DNA of 64,000 bases from Amycolatopsis sp. WQ 127309 (GCF_023023025.1 NZ_CP095481.1:10057001-10121000); one strand, 5' to 3'; positions 51,487 to 61,443 are shown, counted from the stretch's first letter. Notes: generated from the letters alone by a model not told the origin. A program made the numbers and translations.

Positions 51487-51541
51487 GTCCGTGAATGCCA
51501 CATTCACGGACGTGATGTCCCTCGATGCGACATTCACGGAC
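51487..51541. repeat. Tandem hairpin elements (GTGAATG...CATTCAC)
   Basis: GTCCGTGAATG-CCA-CATTCACGGAC (51487-51511) is a perfect 11-bp stem with a three-base loop. A degenerate copy (51517-51541) ends with the same CATTCACGGAC arm. This short hairpin type is a known intergenic repeat kind in Amycolatopsis relatives; it may also terminate the LysR transcript. Confidence 0.65.
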
Positions 51542-51562
51542 TTCGCGACAGCGCGAGCGGGA

Positions 51563-51681
51563 GCGCGGAGCGCGGAGCGCGGGGCGCGGAGCGCGGGGCG
51601 CGGAGCGCGGGGCGCGGGGCGCGGAGCGCGGGGCGCGGAGCGCGGGGCGCGGAGCGCGGGGCGCGGAGCGCGGGGCGCGGC
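51563..51681. repeat. Seventeen tandem GCGCGGR heptamers
   Basis: The 119-base tract is exactly 17 copies of GCGCGGA/GCGCGGG (last one GCGCGGC). It lies between the LysR and STAS genes in a gap (51471-51734) with nothing else but hairpins. Likely prone to slippage. Confidence 0.9.
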
Positions 51682-51734
51682 CGAGCGGCAGCGTGAACGG
51701 CAGCCGAGCGGGAGCGCGGGGCGCGGACGGGACG

Positions 51735-52118
51735 TCAGCGTGCCTGGGCGTGCAGCCAGCGCATCTCCACCGGCTGGGACGCCGCGATCGCGGCCAGGCG
51801 GTCCGGGTACACCGGGACCCGGCGGTCGAGCCCGGACAACCGCACCACCCGGCTGACCGCCGTGCCCGGGGGGACGATCAGGCAGCCGTCGATGCCCCGG
51901 TCGCGGCAGAGGTCGAACGCCTCCAGCAGGCCGCCCGCGCCGCGGGCGGACAGGAAGCCCAGCTCGGCGAGGTCGACGACCAGCAGGTGGGGACCCGGCA
52001 GCTCGCAGATCGCGGCCTCGATCACCGTCGTCCAGCGGACGACCGTCGCGATGTCGAGCTCCCCGCGCACTTCGACGACCAGGACGCCGCTGGTGCGTTC
52101 CGGGGCGATGTCCGGCAT
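51735..52118 (-). CDS. STAS-domain protein lacking the phosphorylatable serine
   Basis: A 127-residue STAS domain from ATG 52118 (GGAGGAGG upstream). The core VVDLAELGFLSARGAGGL is one residue out of register compared with the FLASPG/FLASAG of other STAS proteins here: alanine takes the place of the serine, with a Ser one residue earlier. It may be a non-phosphorylatable antagonist, locked to bind a HATPase anti-sigma factor, or it may bind another partner. It lies far from the partner-switching island (33 kb) and has no phosphatase next to it. Confidence 0.85.
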   Translation of the reverse strand: MPDIAPERTSGVLVVEVRGELDIATVVRWTTVIEAAICELPGPHLLVVDLAELGFLSARGAGGLLEAFDLCRDRGIDGCLIVPPGTAVSRVVRLSGLDRRVPVYPDRLAAIAASQPVEMRWLHAQAR

Positions 52119-52292
52119 CGCGCCTCCTCCCCAGGCAGGTCCGGAGACCGGCCCCGGGGTCATGGTCGCATCGCCGTGCGCGGCGTTGCCGCGTCAAACA
52201 CGGAACGCGGCGAAGACAACCCGGATGGCGCATCACCTGCCGCCAGGCGGCCGAGTGTCCGCTCGAATGTCCAGCCGAGTGTCCACTGTGGA

Positions 52293-52967
52293 TCATTCGG
52301 CCAGGCGGTCCAGCCACTCCTGCAGCAGCGTCACCTCGGCCGCGGACAGGGCCGCCGGGGCGTCCTTGCGCAGCTGGGCGCCGAGCGTGGCCGCCGTGGC
52401 GGCCACTCCCCCGGCCGGTTCGGCCGGTTCGCCGGCCAGGATGCCCGCGAGCACGCTCTCCCGGACCCGCACCGAGAACCCGGTGTCCGGGTACAGGGCC
52501 GGCCGGGTGATCATCGAGAGCGCGACGCCGGCGTTGGCCGCCATCACCATCTGCGCGGCGACCGCCGGCGCCACCGCGAGCCGCCCGGCGGCGGCGCAGC
52601 GTTCGAGCACCTCGAGCAGCAGGCCGTGCGCCTCGGCCGCGGCGTTGGGCGGCGTCGAGAGGCCCGAGTACATCAGCCGGTAGTAGTTCGGGTTCCCGAC
52701 GGCGAACGCGACGTGGTTCTCCCAGCCGTCGCGCAGGTCGCGCACCGGGTCGTCGGACGGGCGCGCGGCCCGCTTGCCGGCGAGGTACTTCTCGAACCCG
52801 TGGTCGACGACGGCGGCCATCAGGCCCTCTTTGTCGCCGAACTGCCGGTACAGCGCCGGCGCGCCGACCCCGGCGGCCTCGCAGACCGCGCGCGTCGAGA
52901 AGTCGGCCTCGGCCGACCGCGACAGCAGGTCGGCGGCCGCCTCCAGAATCCGCGTGCGCAAGTCCAC
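52293..52967 (-). CDS. TetR-family transcriptional regulator
   Basis: A 224-residue regulator: HTH RILEAAADLLSRSAEADFSTRAVCEAAGVGAPALYRQFGDKEGL, then a helical domain (TetR_C_33-like) with MVMAANAGVALSMI. GTG 52967 gives the usual start (VDLRTRILEAA); longer reading to 53003 is not needed. A tautomerase gene is divergent with TTACGT-N4-ACGTAA between them, a likely operator. Confidence 0.9.
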   Translation of the reverse strand: MDLRTRILEAAADLLSRSAEADFSTRAVCEAAGVGAPALYRQFGDKEGLMAAVVDHGFEKYLAGKRAARPSDDPVRDLRDGWENHVAFAVGNPNYYRLMYSGLSTPPNAAAEAHGLLLEVLERCAAAGRLAVAPAVAAQMVMAANAGVALSMITRPALYPDTGFSVRVRESVLAGILAGEPAEPAGGVAATAATLGAQLRKDAPAALSAAEVTLLQEWLDRLAE

Positions 52968-53043
52968 GGCAGCGACGCTACCAGCTAGTATCGCCGTTAT
53001 CAAGCAGACGGTAGCGTCGATTCAGTCAAGGTGTTAACGTCGG

Positions 53044-53059
53044 TTACGTCATCACGTAA
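53044..53059. promoter_or_regulatory. Candidate TetR operator
   Basis: TTACGT-CATC-ACGTAA, perfect 6-bp arms, in the 116-bp divergent gap between the TetR gene and the tautomerase gene, 25 bases before the tautomerase ATG. Confidence 0.5.
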
Positions 53060-53083
53060 GCGACGATAACGAAGGACACCGAC

Positions 53084-53290
53084 ATGCCGTTCGCCAACTT
53101 CAAGGTCCCCGCCGGCACACTCACCCCCGCACAAAAGGAGCAGATCGTCACCCGCACCACCGAGCTCTACGCCGAGATCTACGGCGACCGCGCCCGGGCG
53201 ACCACGATGGTGCTGGTCGAGGAGGTCGCCGACGGCGGCTGGGGCATCGGCGGCGACGTGCTCACCCTCGCGAAGCTCCAGGCCGGGTGA
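53084..53290 (+). CDS. 4-oxalocrotonate tautomerase family enzyme
   Basis: A 68-residue tautomerase. Residue 2 is Pro, which becomes the catalytic N-terminal Pro-1 after Met removal (M-P-F-A-N-F-K-V-P). The rest (LTPAQKEQIVTRTTELYAEIYGDRARATTMVLVEEV) fits the beta-alpha-beta fold of 4-OT/YusQ-type enzymes, which form trimers or hexamers and act on keto-enol substrates. Divergent from a TetR gene, so regulated by it. Confidence 0.88.
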   Translation: MPFANFKVPAGTLTPAQKEQIVTRTTELYAEIYGDRARATTMVLVEEVADGGWGIGGDVLTLAKLQAG

Positions 53291-53381
53291 CGTCAGGCTT
53301 CCGTAATCCCCGCGTGGAATCATCGGCTGACCACAGAAGTTGTACCGGTGGTAGCACCGCACGAGGAGAAGGAGTGACGCC

Positions 53382-53897
53382 GTGACCACGTCAACCGAGA
53401 AGGCCATCCTGGCCGGTGGCTGCTTCTGGGGAATGCAGGAGCTGTTCCGCCGGCTGCCCGGGGTGCTGTCGACCCGGGTCGGCTACAGCGGCGGTGAGGT
53501 CCAGCACGCCACCTACCGCAACCACGGCACGCACGCCGAGGCCATCGAGGTGGTCTACGACCCCGCGCAGACCACGTTCCGCGACCTGCTCGAGTTCTTC
53601 TTCCAGGTGCACGACCCGACCACGAAGAACCGCCAGGGCAACGACATCGGCGTGAGCTACCGCTCGGCGATCTACTTCGAGAACGACGAGCAGAAGCGGG
53701 TCGCCGAGGACACGATCGCCGACGTCGACGCGTCCGGGCTGTGGCCCGGCAAGGTCGTCACCGAACTCGCCCCGGTGGGCGATTTCTGGGAGGCCGAGCC
53801 GGAGCACCAGGACTACCTCCAGCGCATCCCCAACGGGTACACGTGCCACTTCGTGCGCCCGGGCTGGAAGCTCCCGAAGCGCGCCACGACCGCCTGA
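53382..53897 (+). CDS. msrA: Peptide-methionine (S)-S-oxide reductase
   Basis: A 171-residue MsrA. The active-site motif GCFWG with C14 is intact; other family elements are [35 protein letters not shown] and YRSAIYF. It reduces methionine-S-sulfoxide in proteins with thioredoxin electrons and protects from oxidation. GTG 53382 follows GAGGAGAAGGAG. A strong intrinsic terminator lies downstream. Confidence 0.96.
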   Translation: MTTSTEKAILAGGCFWGMQELFRRLPGVLSTRVGYSGGEVQHATYRNHGTHAEAIEVVYDPAQTTFRDLLEFFFQVHDPTTKNRQGNDIGVSYRSAIYFENDEQKRVAEDTIADVDASGLWPGKVVTELAPVGDFWEAEPEHQDYLQRIPNGYTCHFVRPGWKLPKRATTA

Positions 53898-53909
53898 CAC
53901 ACTCGTACC

Positions 53910-53954
53910 AAGAAGGGCCCCTTCACCGTCCGCGGCGAGGGGGCCCTTCTTTTT
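53910..53954 (+). terminator. Intrinsic terminator after msrA
   Basis: AAGAAGGGCCCC (53910-53921) pairs with GGGGCCCTTCTT (53940-53951) and is followed by a T run. Confidence 0.9.
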
Positions 53955-54215
53955 CCCGCCGCAGCAAAGATCACCCGAACGGCGGTGAGCAACCGGAAGT
54001 CCTCAGTGGACGATCACCCGACAGAATCCCAAAGGTGTTGAATGTCCCTTTTGGGAAGTATTGCCATATGTCAATAAGACCGTACGTTAGTCGCTTGTTC
54101 ACGAGGCCTCGGCACCGGATTCTGATTTCCGTTCCACAGCACCACCTCTCGTTCCCCTGATCTGGGCCCGCCTCGAACCCGGGCCTGGTTCACCCTGCCC
54201 GGAGGAGATTCCTCG
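53955..54215. other. AT-richer control region of the M4 protease gene
   Basis: A stretch with lower GC than the rest, holding a -35/-10-like pair (54061-54088) and an imperfect inverted repeat TCCCAAAGG...CCTTTTGGGA (54026-54055). No gene seen. Confidence 0.5.
54061..54088 (+). promoter_or_regulatory. Candidate promoter of the M4 protease gene
   Basis: TTGCCA (54061-54066), 16-base spacer, TACGTT (54083-54088). The leader would be about 120 bases. Confidence 0.4.
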
Positions 54216-56501
54216 ATGGATCTGAGACGTCCTGTCGTCTTGGCAGCAACCGGCGTGCTCATCGGCGCCCTCTGCATCACCGGTACCGCACAGGCGCAAC
54301 CCGCCCCGAACGCGACCCCGAACGCCGCCCCGAGCGCCCAGGCCCAAGCCGCCACCGCGGCCGCCGGCCTCGTGGCGAGCAGGCCCGCCGCGCTGCACGC
54401 CAGCTCGGACGACGTTTTCCTGGCCCAGAAAGCGATCTCCTCCACCAACGGGCTGCAGTACATCCCCTACGAGCGCAGCTACAAGGGCCTGCCGGTCGTC
54501 GGCGGCGACTTCGTCGTCACGACCAACTCGACGGGCCAGGTGCTCGGCACCTCCGTCGCGCAGGACCAGACCATCAACCTCGCCACGACCTCGGGCAAGG
54601 TGACCAAGGCCGCGGCCGAAGCCACCGCCCGGCAGCAGCTGGCCTCCGTGGACAGCGTGAGCCCCGCGCAGCAGGTCGTCTTCGCGCTCGGCTCGCCGGC
54701 GCTGGCGTGGCAGAGCACGGTCGTCGGCCGCAACGCCGAAGGGCCGAGCCGGCTCGACGTCGTCGTCGACGCCGCCACCGGCAAGGTGCTGCACACGCAG
54801 GAACACGTCATGAACGGTGACGGCACCAGCGCGTACAACAAGCCGAACCCGGTGCACCTCGACACCACGCACTCGGGCAGCACGTACTCCCTGAAGGACC
54901 CGGCCATCACCAACACGTCCTGCCAGGACGCGGCCAACAACACCACCTTCAGCGGTCCGGACGACGCCTGGGGCAACGGCAACGCCACCAGCCGCGAGAC
55001 CGGCTGCGTCGACGCGCTCTTCGCCGCCCAGACCGAGAACAAGATGCTCTCGCAGTGGCTGGGCCGCAACGGCTTCGACGGCAGCGGCGGCGGCTGGCCG
55101 ATCCGCGTCGGCCTGAACGACGAGAACGCCTACTACGACGGCACCCAGGTCCAGATCGGCCACAACACGCAGAACCAGTGGATCGGTTCGATCGACGTCG
55201 TCGCGCACGAGCACGGCCACGGCATCGACGACCACACCCCGGGCGGCATTTCCGGTTCGGGCACCCAGGAGTTCGTCGCGGACGTCTTCGGCGCTTCGAC
55301 CGAGTGGTTCGCCAACGAGCCCGCGGGCGGCGACGTCCCGGACTTCCTCGTCGGCGAGTCGGTCAACCTGGTCGGCTCCGGCCCGATCCGCAACATGTAC
55401 AACCCGTCGGCGCTGGGCGACAAGAACTGCTACGACAGCTCCGTCCCCAACGGTGAGGTCCACGCGTCTGCCGGCCCCGGCAACCACTGGTTCTACCTGC
55501 TGGCCGAAGGCACCAACCCGACCAACGGGCAGCCGACCAGCACCACGTGCAACAGCACCAGCATCACCGGCCTCGGTGTGCAGAACGCGGTGAAGATCTT
55601 CTACAACGCGATGCTGCTGAAGACCACGGGCAGCTCGTACCTGAAGTACCGCACCTGGACGCTGACCGCGGCGAAGAACCTCTTCCCGGGCAGCTGCACC
55701 GAGTTCAACACCGTCAAGGCGGCGTGGGACGCGATCTCCGTGCCGGCGCAGTCGGGTGACCCGACGTGCTCCGCGACCGGCACCGTGACCGTCTCGAACC
55801 CGGGCAACCAGTCCACCACCACCGGTGGTTCGGTCAACCTGCCGCTGTCCGCCAGCGGTGGCACCTCGCCGTACACCTGGACCGCCACCGGCCTCCCGGC
55901 CGGCCTGTCCATCAACGCCTCCACCGGCACGATCTCGGGCACCGCGACCACCGCGGGCACCTCGAACGTCACGGTGACGGCGAAGGACGCGGCCAACAAG
56001 ACCGGCACGGCGTCGTTCACCTGGACCGTCGGCACCACCACGGGCTGCTCCGGCCAGAAGCTGGCCAACGGCGGCTTCGAGTCCGGCGCCACCAGCTGGA
56101 CGCAGACCAGCGGCGTCATCGGGCAGAACGGTTCGCAGGGCCAGCCGACCCACGGCGGCACCTACAACGCCTGGCTGAACGGGTACGGCACCACGCACAC
56201 CGACACGCTCGCGCAGTCGGTGAGCATCCCGGCCGGGTGCCACGCCAGCCTGACGTTCTACCTGCACATCGACTCGGCGGAGACGACCACCACCACCGCC
56301 TACGACAAGCTGACCGTCACCAACGGCAGCACCACCCTGGGCAGCTACTCCAACCTGAACAAGGCCACCGGGTACGTCCTCAAGACGGTCGACGTCTCGT
56401 CGGCCGCCGGCGGGACCCTCGCGCTGAAGTTCACGGGTACCGAGGACAGCTCGCTGCAGACGTCGTTCGTGATCGACGACGCCGCGGTGACGCTGAGCTG
56501 A
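54216..56501 (+). CDS. Secreted M4-family zinc metalloprotease (thermolysin-like)
   Basis: A 761-residue preproenzyme. Signal peptide (1-27), propeptide with FTP and PepSY parts (about 40-180), M4 catalytic domain (about 200-520) with HEHGH (H331, E332, H335) and Glu in QEFVADVFGA (E352) as third zinc ligand, plus EVHASAGPGNHWFY with the catalytic His. C-terminally a putative Ig-like domain (about 520-605) and a beta-sandwich domain that starts GQKLANGGFESGA and may bind carbohydrate or calcium. Secreted; degrades proteins for nutrition. GGAGGAG precedes ATG. A strong terminator follows. Confidence 0.93.
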   Translation: MDLRRPVVLAATGVLIGALCITGTAQAQPAPNATPNAAPSAQAQAATAAAGLVASRPAALHASSDDVFLAQKAISSTNGLQYIPYERSYKGLPVVGGDFVVTTNSTGQVLGTSVAQDQTINLATTSGKVTKAAAEATARQQLASVDSVSPAQQVVFALGSPALAWQSTVVGRNAEGPSRLDVVVDAATGKVLHTQEHVMNGDGTSAYNKPNPVHLDTTHSGSTYSLKDPAITNTSCQDAANNTTFSGPDDAWGNGNATSRETGCVDALFAAQTENKMLSQWLGRNGFDGSGGGWPIRVGLNDENAYYDGTQVQIGHNTQNQWIGSIDVVAHEHGHGIDDHTPGGISGSGTQEFVADVFGASTEWFANEPAGGDVPDFLVGESVNLVGSGPIRNMYNPSALGDKNCYDSSVPNGEVHASAGPGNHWFYLLAEGTNPTNGQPTSTTCNSTSITGLGVQNAVKIFYNAMLLKTTGSSYLKYRTWTLTAAKNLFPGSCTEFNTVKAAWDAISVPAQSGDPTCSATGTVTVSNPGNQSTTTGGSVNLPLSASGGTSPYTWTATGLPAGLSINASTGTISGTATTAGTSNVTVTAKDAANKTGTASFTWTVGTTTGCSGQKLANGGFESGATSWTQTSGVIGQNGSQGQPTHGGTYNAWLNGYGTTHTDTLAQSVSIPAGCHASLTFYLHIDSAETTTTTAYDKLTVTNGSTTLGSYSNLNKATGYVLKTVDVSSAAGGTLALKFTGTEDSSLQTSFVIDDAAVTLS

Positions 56502-56520
56502 ACCAGCTGAATCCGCACTG

Positions 56521-56561
56521 AAAAGGCGGGGAGACCGGGAAATCCGGCCTCCCCGCCTTTT
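56521..56561 (+). terminator. Intrinsic terminator after the M4 protease gene
   Basis: AAAAGGCGGGGAG (56521-56533) pairs exactly with CTCCCCGCCTTTT (56549-56561), ending in a T-run. Confidence 0.92.
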
Positions 56562-56594
56562 CGCTTTTCCTTGGCGAGCGGGCACAATCGGCCC

Positions 56595-57104
56595 ATGGAC
56601 ACCGAAGAGCTGCGCGCGACCCAGGCCCCGTTGAAGGACAAGTACCGCGACGCACCGGAAAGCGCGCTCGTCACCCTGCACGCCGACGCCGAGCTGGACG
56701 GCCTCGGCATCTCCTGCAAGGTCGAAACGGGCCGCGCGGTCGTGGAAGCCGGCCTGCACCCCGCGACCGGCGGCGACGGCACCCTCGCCTGCTCCGGCGA
56801 CATGCTCCTGGAGGCCCTCGTCGCGTGCGCCGGGGTGACGCTGCGGGCGGTCGCGACGTCGCTGGGCCTCGACGTCCGGGGCGGGCGCGTCCGCGCCGAA
56901 GGCGACCTCGACTTCCGCGGCACGCTCGCCGTCGCGAAGGACGCGCCGGTCGGCTTCCGCGCGATCCGGCTGTCGTTCGCCCTGGACACCGACGCCGACG
57001 CCGACCAGCTCGCGACGCTCAAGAAGCTCACCGAGCGGTACTGCGTGGTCTTCCAGTCGCTGCGGACGCCGCCGGAGTTCGCCGTGACGCTCTCGGCGAA
57101 CTGA
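56595..57104 (+). CDS. OsmC-family protein
   Basis: A 169-residue peroxiredoxin-like protein. The two redox cysteines are placed as usual: first Cys in TLACSGDMLLEALVACAGVTL and second Cys near TERYCVVFQSL. OsmC/Ohr proteins reduce organic hydroperoxides with thiols. Start at ATG 56595; CACAAT six bases before it fits a leaderless message. It stands between two terminators and next to the exporter genes. Confidence 0.92.
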   Translation: MDTEELRATQAPLKDKYRDAPESALVTLHADAELDGLGISCKVETGRAVVEAGLHPATGGDGTLACSGDMLLEALVACAGVTLRAVATSLGLDVRGGRVRAEGDLDFRGTLAVAKDAPVGFRAIRLSFALDTDADADQLATLKKLTERYCVVFQSLRTPPEFAVTLSAN

Positions 57105-57184
57105 CGCGTCTCCGGGAGAATCCCGGAGGAAAACCGGGACAACGTGCCCTAGCTTGGCGGTGTGTCGTCGGAAGGAGAGCCGCC

Positions 57185-58161
<977 letters not shown>

Positions 58162-58165
<4 letters not shown>

Positions 58166-58965
58166 ACGCGTTCACGAAAGGCATCTCCGACGGCGGTGTC
58201 ATCACCTGGCGCAACCTGATGAACGTCCGGCGCAACCCGGACTGGCTGATGGCCGCGACGCTGCAGCCGATCATGTTCGTGCTGCTGTTCGCCTACGTCT
58301 TCGGCAACGCGATCGGCGGCGACGCGGGCGGCGGGGCCTACCGCGAGTTCCTCATCGCCGGGATCTTCGCCCAGACGGTGGCGTTCAACTCGGCGTTCAC
58401 GGTCATCGGCTTCGCCAACGACCTGCAGAAGGGCATCATCGACCGGTTCCGCTCGCTGCCGATGTCCCGGATCGCGGTGGTCCTCGGCCGCACGACGTCG
58501 GACCTCGTCGTCAGCGTGGTGGCGCTGGTCGTGATGTCGCTGTGCGGGCTGATCGTCGGCTGGCGGATCCGCGGCAGCTTCCTCGACGCCGTGCTCGGCT
58601 ACCTGGTGATGCTGATGTTCGCGTGGGCGCTGTCGTGGGTCGGCGCGCTGATCGGCCTCACGGCGCGCAGCGTCGAGGTGGCGCAGAGCGCGGGGCTGAT
58701 CTGGATGTTCCCGCTGAGCTTCGTGTCGTCGGCGTTCGTCCCGACGGACAAGATGCCGCCGTTCCTGCGGGCGATCGCCGACTGGAACCCGTTCACCGCG
58801 GTGATCAACGCGACGCGCGCCCTGTTCGGCAACCGCTTCGGCGTCCCGCCGACGGGCTGGCCGGCGGAGCACGCGGCGCTGTACTCGATCCTGTGCTGCG
58901 TGGCGATCATCGCGGTCTTCGCGCCCCTGGCGACGGCGCGGTACCGCAAGGTGGCGAGCAAGTAG
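58162..58965 (+). CDS. ABC exporter permease, DrrB-like
   Basis: A 267-residue membrane protein with six helices, of the ABC-2 permease family (GVITWRNLMNVRRNPDWLMAATLQPIMFVLLFAYVFG). GTG overlaps the ATPase stop by four bases (GTGA), so the two subunits are made together. A conserved DrrB loop RAIADWNPFTAVINATRALFG is present. The substrate is unknown; a perfect palindrome follows. Confidence 0.92.
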
Positions 58966-58996
58966 CACCGTCCTCAAGGGACTTGGCCGTTGGCCG

Positions 58997-59024
58997 CGGT
59001 CCGGCCGTGCGCACGGCCGGACCG
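58997..59024. terminator. 28-bp perfect palindrome after the exporter operon
   Basis: The sequence from 58997 to 59024 is its own reverse complement (centre GTGCGCAC), 31 bases after the permease stop. It can fold as a hairpin and terminate, but has no T-tract. Confidence 0.55.
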
Positions 59025-59057
59025 GCCTGGCGACCGGAGTGGCCAACACGGCGCGCG

Positions 59058-59288
59058 GTGGTGAGTTCAGAGCGGCGGCTGCGCGAAGAGCGCGACGTCA
59101 TCGTCATCGGCAGCACGAGTGTCGTGCACACCCTGGCCGGGCACGGGCTCGTCGACGAGTACCGCCTGCTCGTGTCCCCGTTCGTGCTCGGCTCCGGCCG
59201 CACGTGGTTCACCGCACCGGGTGATCTCCGCCTGGCCTCGGCCGGGCAGAACGGGGCCGCCGCGCTGCTCCGCTACCGGACCGCCTAG
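59058..59288 (+). pseudogene. Remnant of a RibD-C/DHFR-family gene
   Basis: About 76 codons with DVIVIGSTSVVHTLAGHGLVDEYRLLVSPFVLGSGRTWF, the C-terminal third of the dihydrofolate reductase-like (YyaP/RibD-C) proteins that are normally about 185 residues. The first two thirds are missing; upstream lies only the palindrome and the exporter. Frame is intact to a stop at 59288. So a truncated gene, not a frameshift. Confidence 0.7.
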
Positions 59289-59292
59289 CGCG

Positions 59293-59700
59293 TCAGTCCT
59301 CTTCGGACAGTTCCACGATCGGGATCGACCGCTTCGCCTTCTCCCGGTGGTCGGCCAGGAAGGGGTAGTGCTTCTCCAGCTCCGTCCACGTGCGCACGTA
59401 GTCCGCGCCCAGCAGGGGCAGGGCTTCGGCCGCGAACGCGCGGCCGTCGACCTCCACCTTCACCCGGGAGTCGGCCGTCAGGTTCTGGTACCAGTCGGGG
59501 TCCTTCGCGGCGCCCACGTTCGACGCCACCACGAGCAGCCGGTCACCGTCCCGGTGGAACATCATCGGGACGGTGCGCGGCTTGCCCGAGTTGCGGCCCG
59601 TCGTCGTCAGGAGCACGAGTCGTTCGCGGTGCATACCGTCCACCTCCTCGCCCGCGCGGAACTGCTCGATCACGCGGCGGTTCGTCTTGCGCTGCCCCAT
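59293..59700 (-). CDS. Deazaflavin (F420)-dependent nitroreductase family protein
   Basis: A 135-residue protein of the Ddn-like family: LVLLTTTGRNSGKPRTVPMMFHRDGDRLLVVASNVGAAKDPDWYQNLTADSRVKVEV, with the split-barrel fold that binds coenzyme F420. ATG 59700 sits two bases after the stop of the upstream gene (TGA at 59703-59705), so translation may be coupled. Mycobacterial Ddn reduces quinones and nitroimidazoles; natural substrate unknown here. Confidence 0.92.
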   Translation of the reverse strand: MGQRKTNRRVIEQFRAGEEVDGMHRERLVLLTTTGRNSGKPRTVPMMFHRDGDRLLVVASNVGAAKDPDWYQNLTADSRVKVEVDGRAFAAEALPLLGADYVRTWTELEKHYPFLADHREKAKRSIPIVELSEED

Positions 59701-59702
59701 GC

Positions 59703-60269
59703 TCAGCGGTCGTAGTAGCGGGTCGTCGGCGGCTCCTGCTGCTGCTGCTGATTCCACTGCCGGGTCGGCGCCGCCGGCGGCGCGGCCTGGGCCGGCGGAG
59801 CCGTCGAGCGGCGCCGATGCAGGGTGCGCGCGCTCGCCGCCATGCTGCTCACGATCGCCGCGATCACCAGGCCGATCACCAGGTTGATCGCCGCCGTCGC
59901 GATCTTCGCGCTCGGGGCGACGCTCAGCGTCAGCGGCAGCACCACCGCGATCAACGTGACCAGCACCATGATCCAGCCGAAGAACTGGGACGGCGCCGGC
60001 GTCGCCACGCTCAGCAGGTGCATCAGCCCCGTCGCCAGCAACGCCACCGCGGCGGCCACCACTGCGTACGTCGTGGTGCTGGCGTTGCCCCAGACGCCTT
60101 CCCCTTTTGGGGCCAGCACTTCGACCTCGAAGATGCCGCGGGCGATCAGCAGCCCGACCACCGCGACCAGGGCCGCGACCACCGCTGTCGCCACGCCACC
60201 GGCCCACAGCCGGCGTGCGTCGATCCCCGGGCGGACGTCCTGGGGTGTGTTCCCGTAGTAGTCGGACAT
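59703..60269 (-). CDS. DUF6069-like membrane protein
   Basis: A 188-residue protein with four membrane helices (about 22-44, 65-88, 96-118, 126-145) and a cytosolic tail rich in Arg, Pro and Gln ending in QQQQQEPPTTRYYDR. N-terminus MSDYYGNTPQDVRPGID. GGAAGG precedes ATG 60269. It resembles the DUF6069 family of actinobacterial membrane proteins; role unknown. Shares a probable transcript with the nitroreductase gene. Confidence 0.75.
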   Translation of the reverse strand: MSDYYGNTPQDVRPGIDARRLWAGGVATAVVAALVAVVGLLIARGIFEVEVLAPKGEGVWGNASTTTYAVVAAAVALLATGLMHLLSVATPAPSQFFGWIMVLVTLIAVVLPLTLSVAPSAKIATAAINLVIGLVIAAIVSSMAASARTLHRRRSTAPPAQAAPPAAPTRQWNQQQQQEPPTTRYYDR

Positions 60270-60376
60270 CACGGCCTTCCTCGCGTCGCTGGGCCTCTCG
60301 CGGTCGATTGTCCCCTCTTTCGGCCCGGGACGCGCGACTTGCGCTGGAGTGCGCTCCAGGTCCTAGCGTCGGGGCC

Positions 60377-61342
60377 ATGACCACCGCACAGCACAAGCTC
60401 GGCTCGGGCTTCGGCGCCGGCACCACCGCCGCCGAAGCCGTCGCGGGCATCGACCTCACCGGGAAGCTCGCCGTCGTCACCGGCGGTTACTCCGGCATCG
60501 GCCTGGCGGCGACCCGCGCGCTCACCGGCGCCGGCGCCCACGTCGTCGTCCCGGCCCGCCGCCGCGAGACCGCCGAGCAGGCCCTCGAAGGCCTGGACGG
60601 CGTCGAGGTCGACGAGCTGGACCTGGGTGACCTCGACAGCGTCCGCGCGTTCGCCGAGCGGTTCCTCGCCTCCGGGCGGCGGATCGACCTGCTCATCACC
60701 AACGCCGGCATCATGGCGTGCCCCGAGACCCGCGTCGGGCCGGGCTGGGAGGCCCAGTTCGCCACCAACCACCTCGGCCACTTCGCGCTGGTCAACCGGC
60801 TGTGGCCGGCCGTCGCCGACGGCGCCCGCGTGGTCGCGCTGTCTTCCCGCGGCCACCACAACTCGCCGATGCGCTGGGACGACGTCATGTTCACCGAGGG
60901 TTACGAGAAGTGGGCCGCCTACGGCCAGGCGAAGACGGCCAACGTGCTCTTCGCCGTCCAGCTCGACAAGCTCGGCGCGGAGAAGGGCGTGCACGCTTTC
61001 GCGCTGCACCCGGGCGGCATCATGACGCCGCTGCAGCGGCACCTGTCGCGCGCCGAGATGGTCGAGCGCGGCTGGATGGACGAGGCGGGCACCATGCTCG
61101 TCGAGTTCAAGACGCCGGAGCAGGGCGCGGCGACGACCGTCTGGGCCGCGACGTCACCGCAGCTGGCCGGGCTCGGCGGGCTGTACCTCGAGGACTGTGA
61201 CGTCGCCGAACTGTCCCCTGAGGACGCCGAAGGACTCGCCGCTTCGGGCGTGCGCCGCTACGCCGTCGACCCAGAACAGGCCGAGCGGCTGTGGGCGCTG
61301 TCGGCGCAGCTCACCGGGGTCGACGCCTTCGACGGCCGCTGA
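60377..61342 (+). CDS. Short-chain dehydrogenase (WW-domain oxidoreductase/retinol dehydrogenase-like)
   Basis: A 321-residue SDR with VVTGGYSGIGLAATRAL cofactor motif, ITNAGIM, ALSSRGHH for the serine, and Y-x-x-x-K in YGQAKTANVLF. Extended C-terminal part (LHPGGIMTPLQRHLSR) is as in the oxidoreductases for larger lipophilic substrates. TAGCGT seven bases before ATG, without ribosome binding site, suggests leaderless transcription. Alone on its strand. Confidence 0.9.
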   Translation: MTTAQHKLGSGFGAGTTAAEAVAGIDLTGKLAVVTGGYSGIGLAATRALTGAGAHVVVPARRRETAEQALEGLDGVEVDELDLGDLDSVRAFAERFLASGRRIDLLITNAGIMACPETRVGPGWEAQFATNHLGHFALVNRLWPAVADGARVVALSSRGHHNSPMRWDDVMFTEGYEKWAAYGQAKTANVLFAVQLDKLGAEKGVHAFALHPGGIMTPLQRHLSRAEMVERGWMDEAGTMLVEFKTPEQGAATTVWAATSPQLAGLGGLYLEDCDVAELSPEDAEGLAASGVRRYAVDPEQAERLWALSAQLTGVDAFDGR

Positions 61343-61443
61343 ACGCGCGTACCCCGCCCGCGATCTTCGGAGGTTTCCGGATCACGGCATCGGGGTACAT
61401 CGCGGGGGTGGCCGACCAAGCGGCAGAACGGGGTGCCCGGGCG

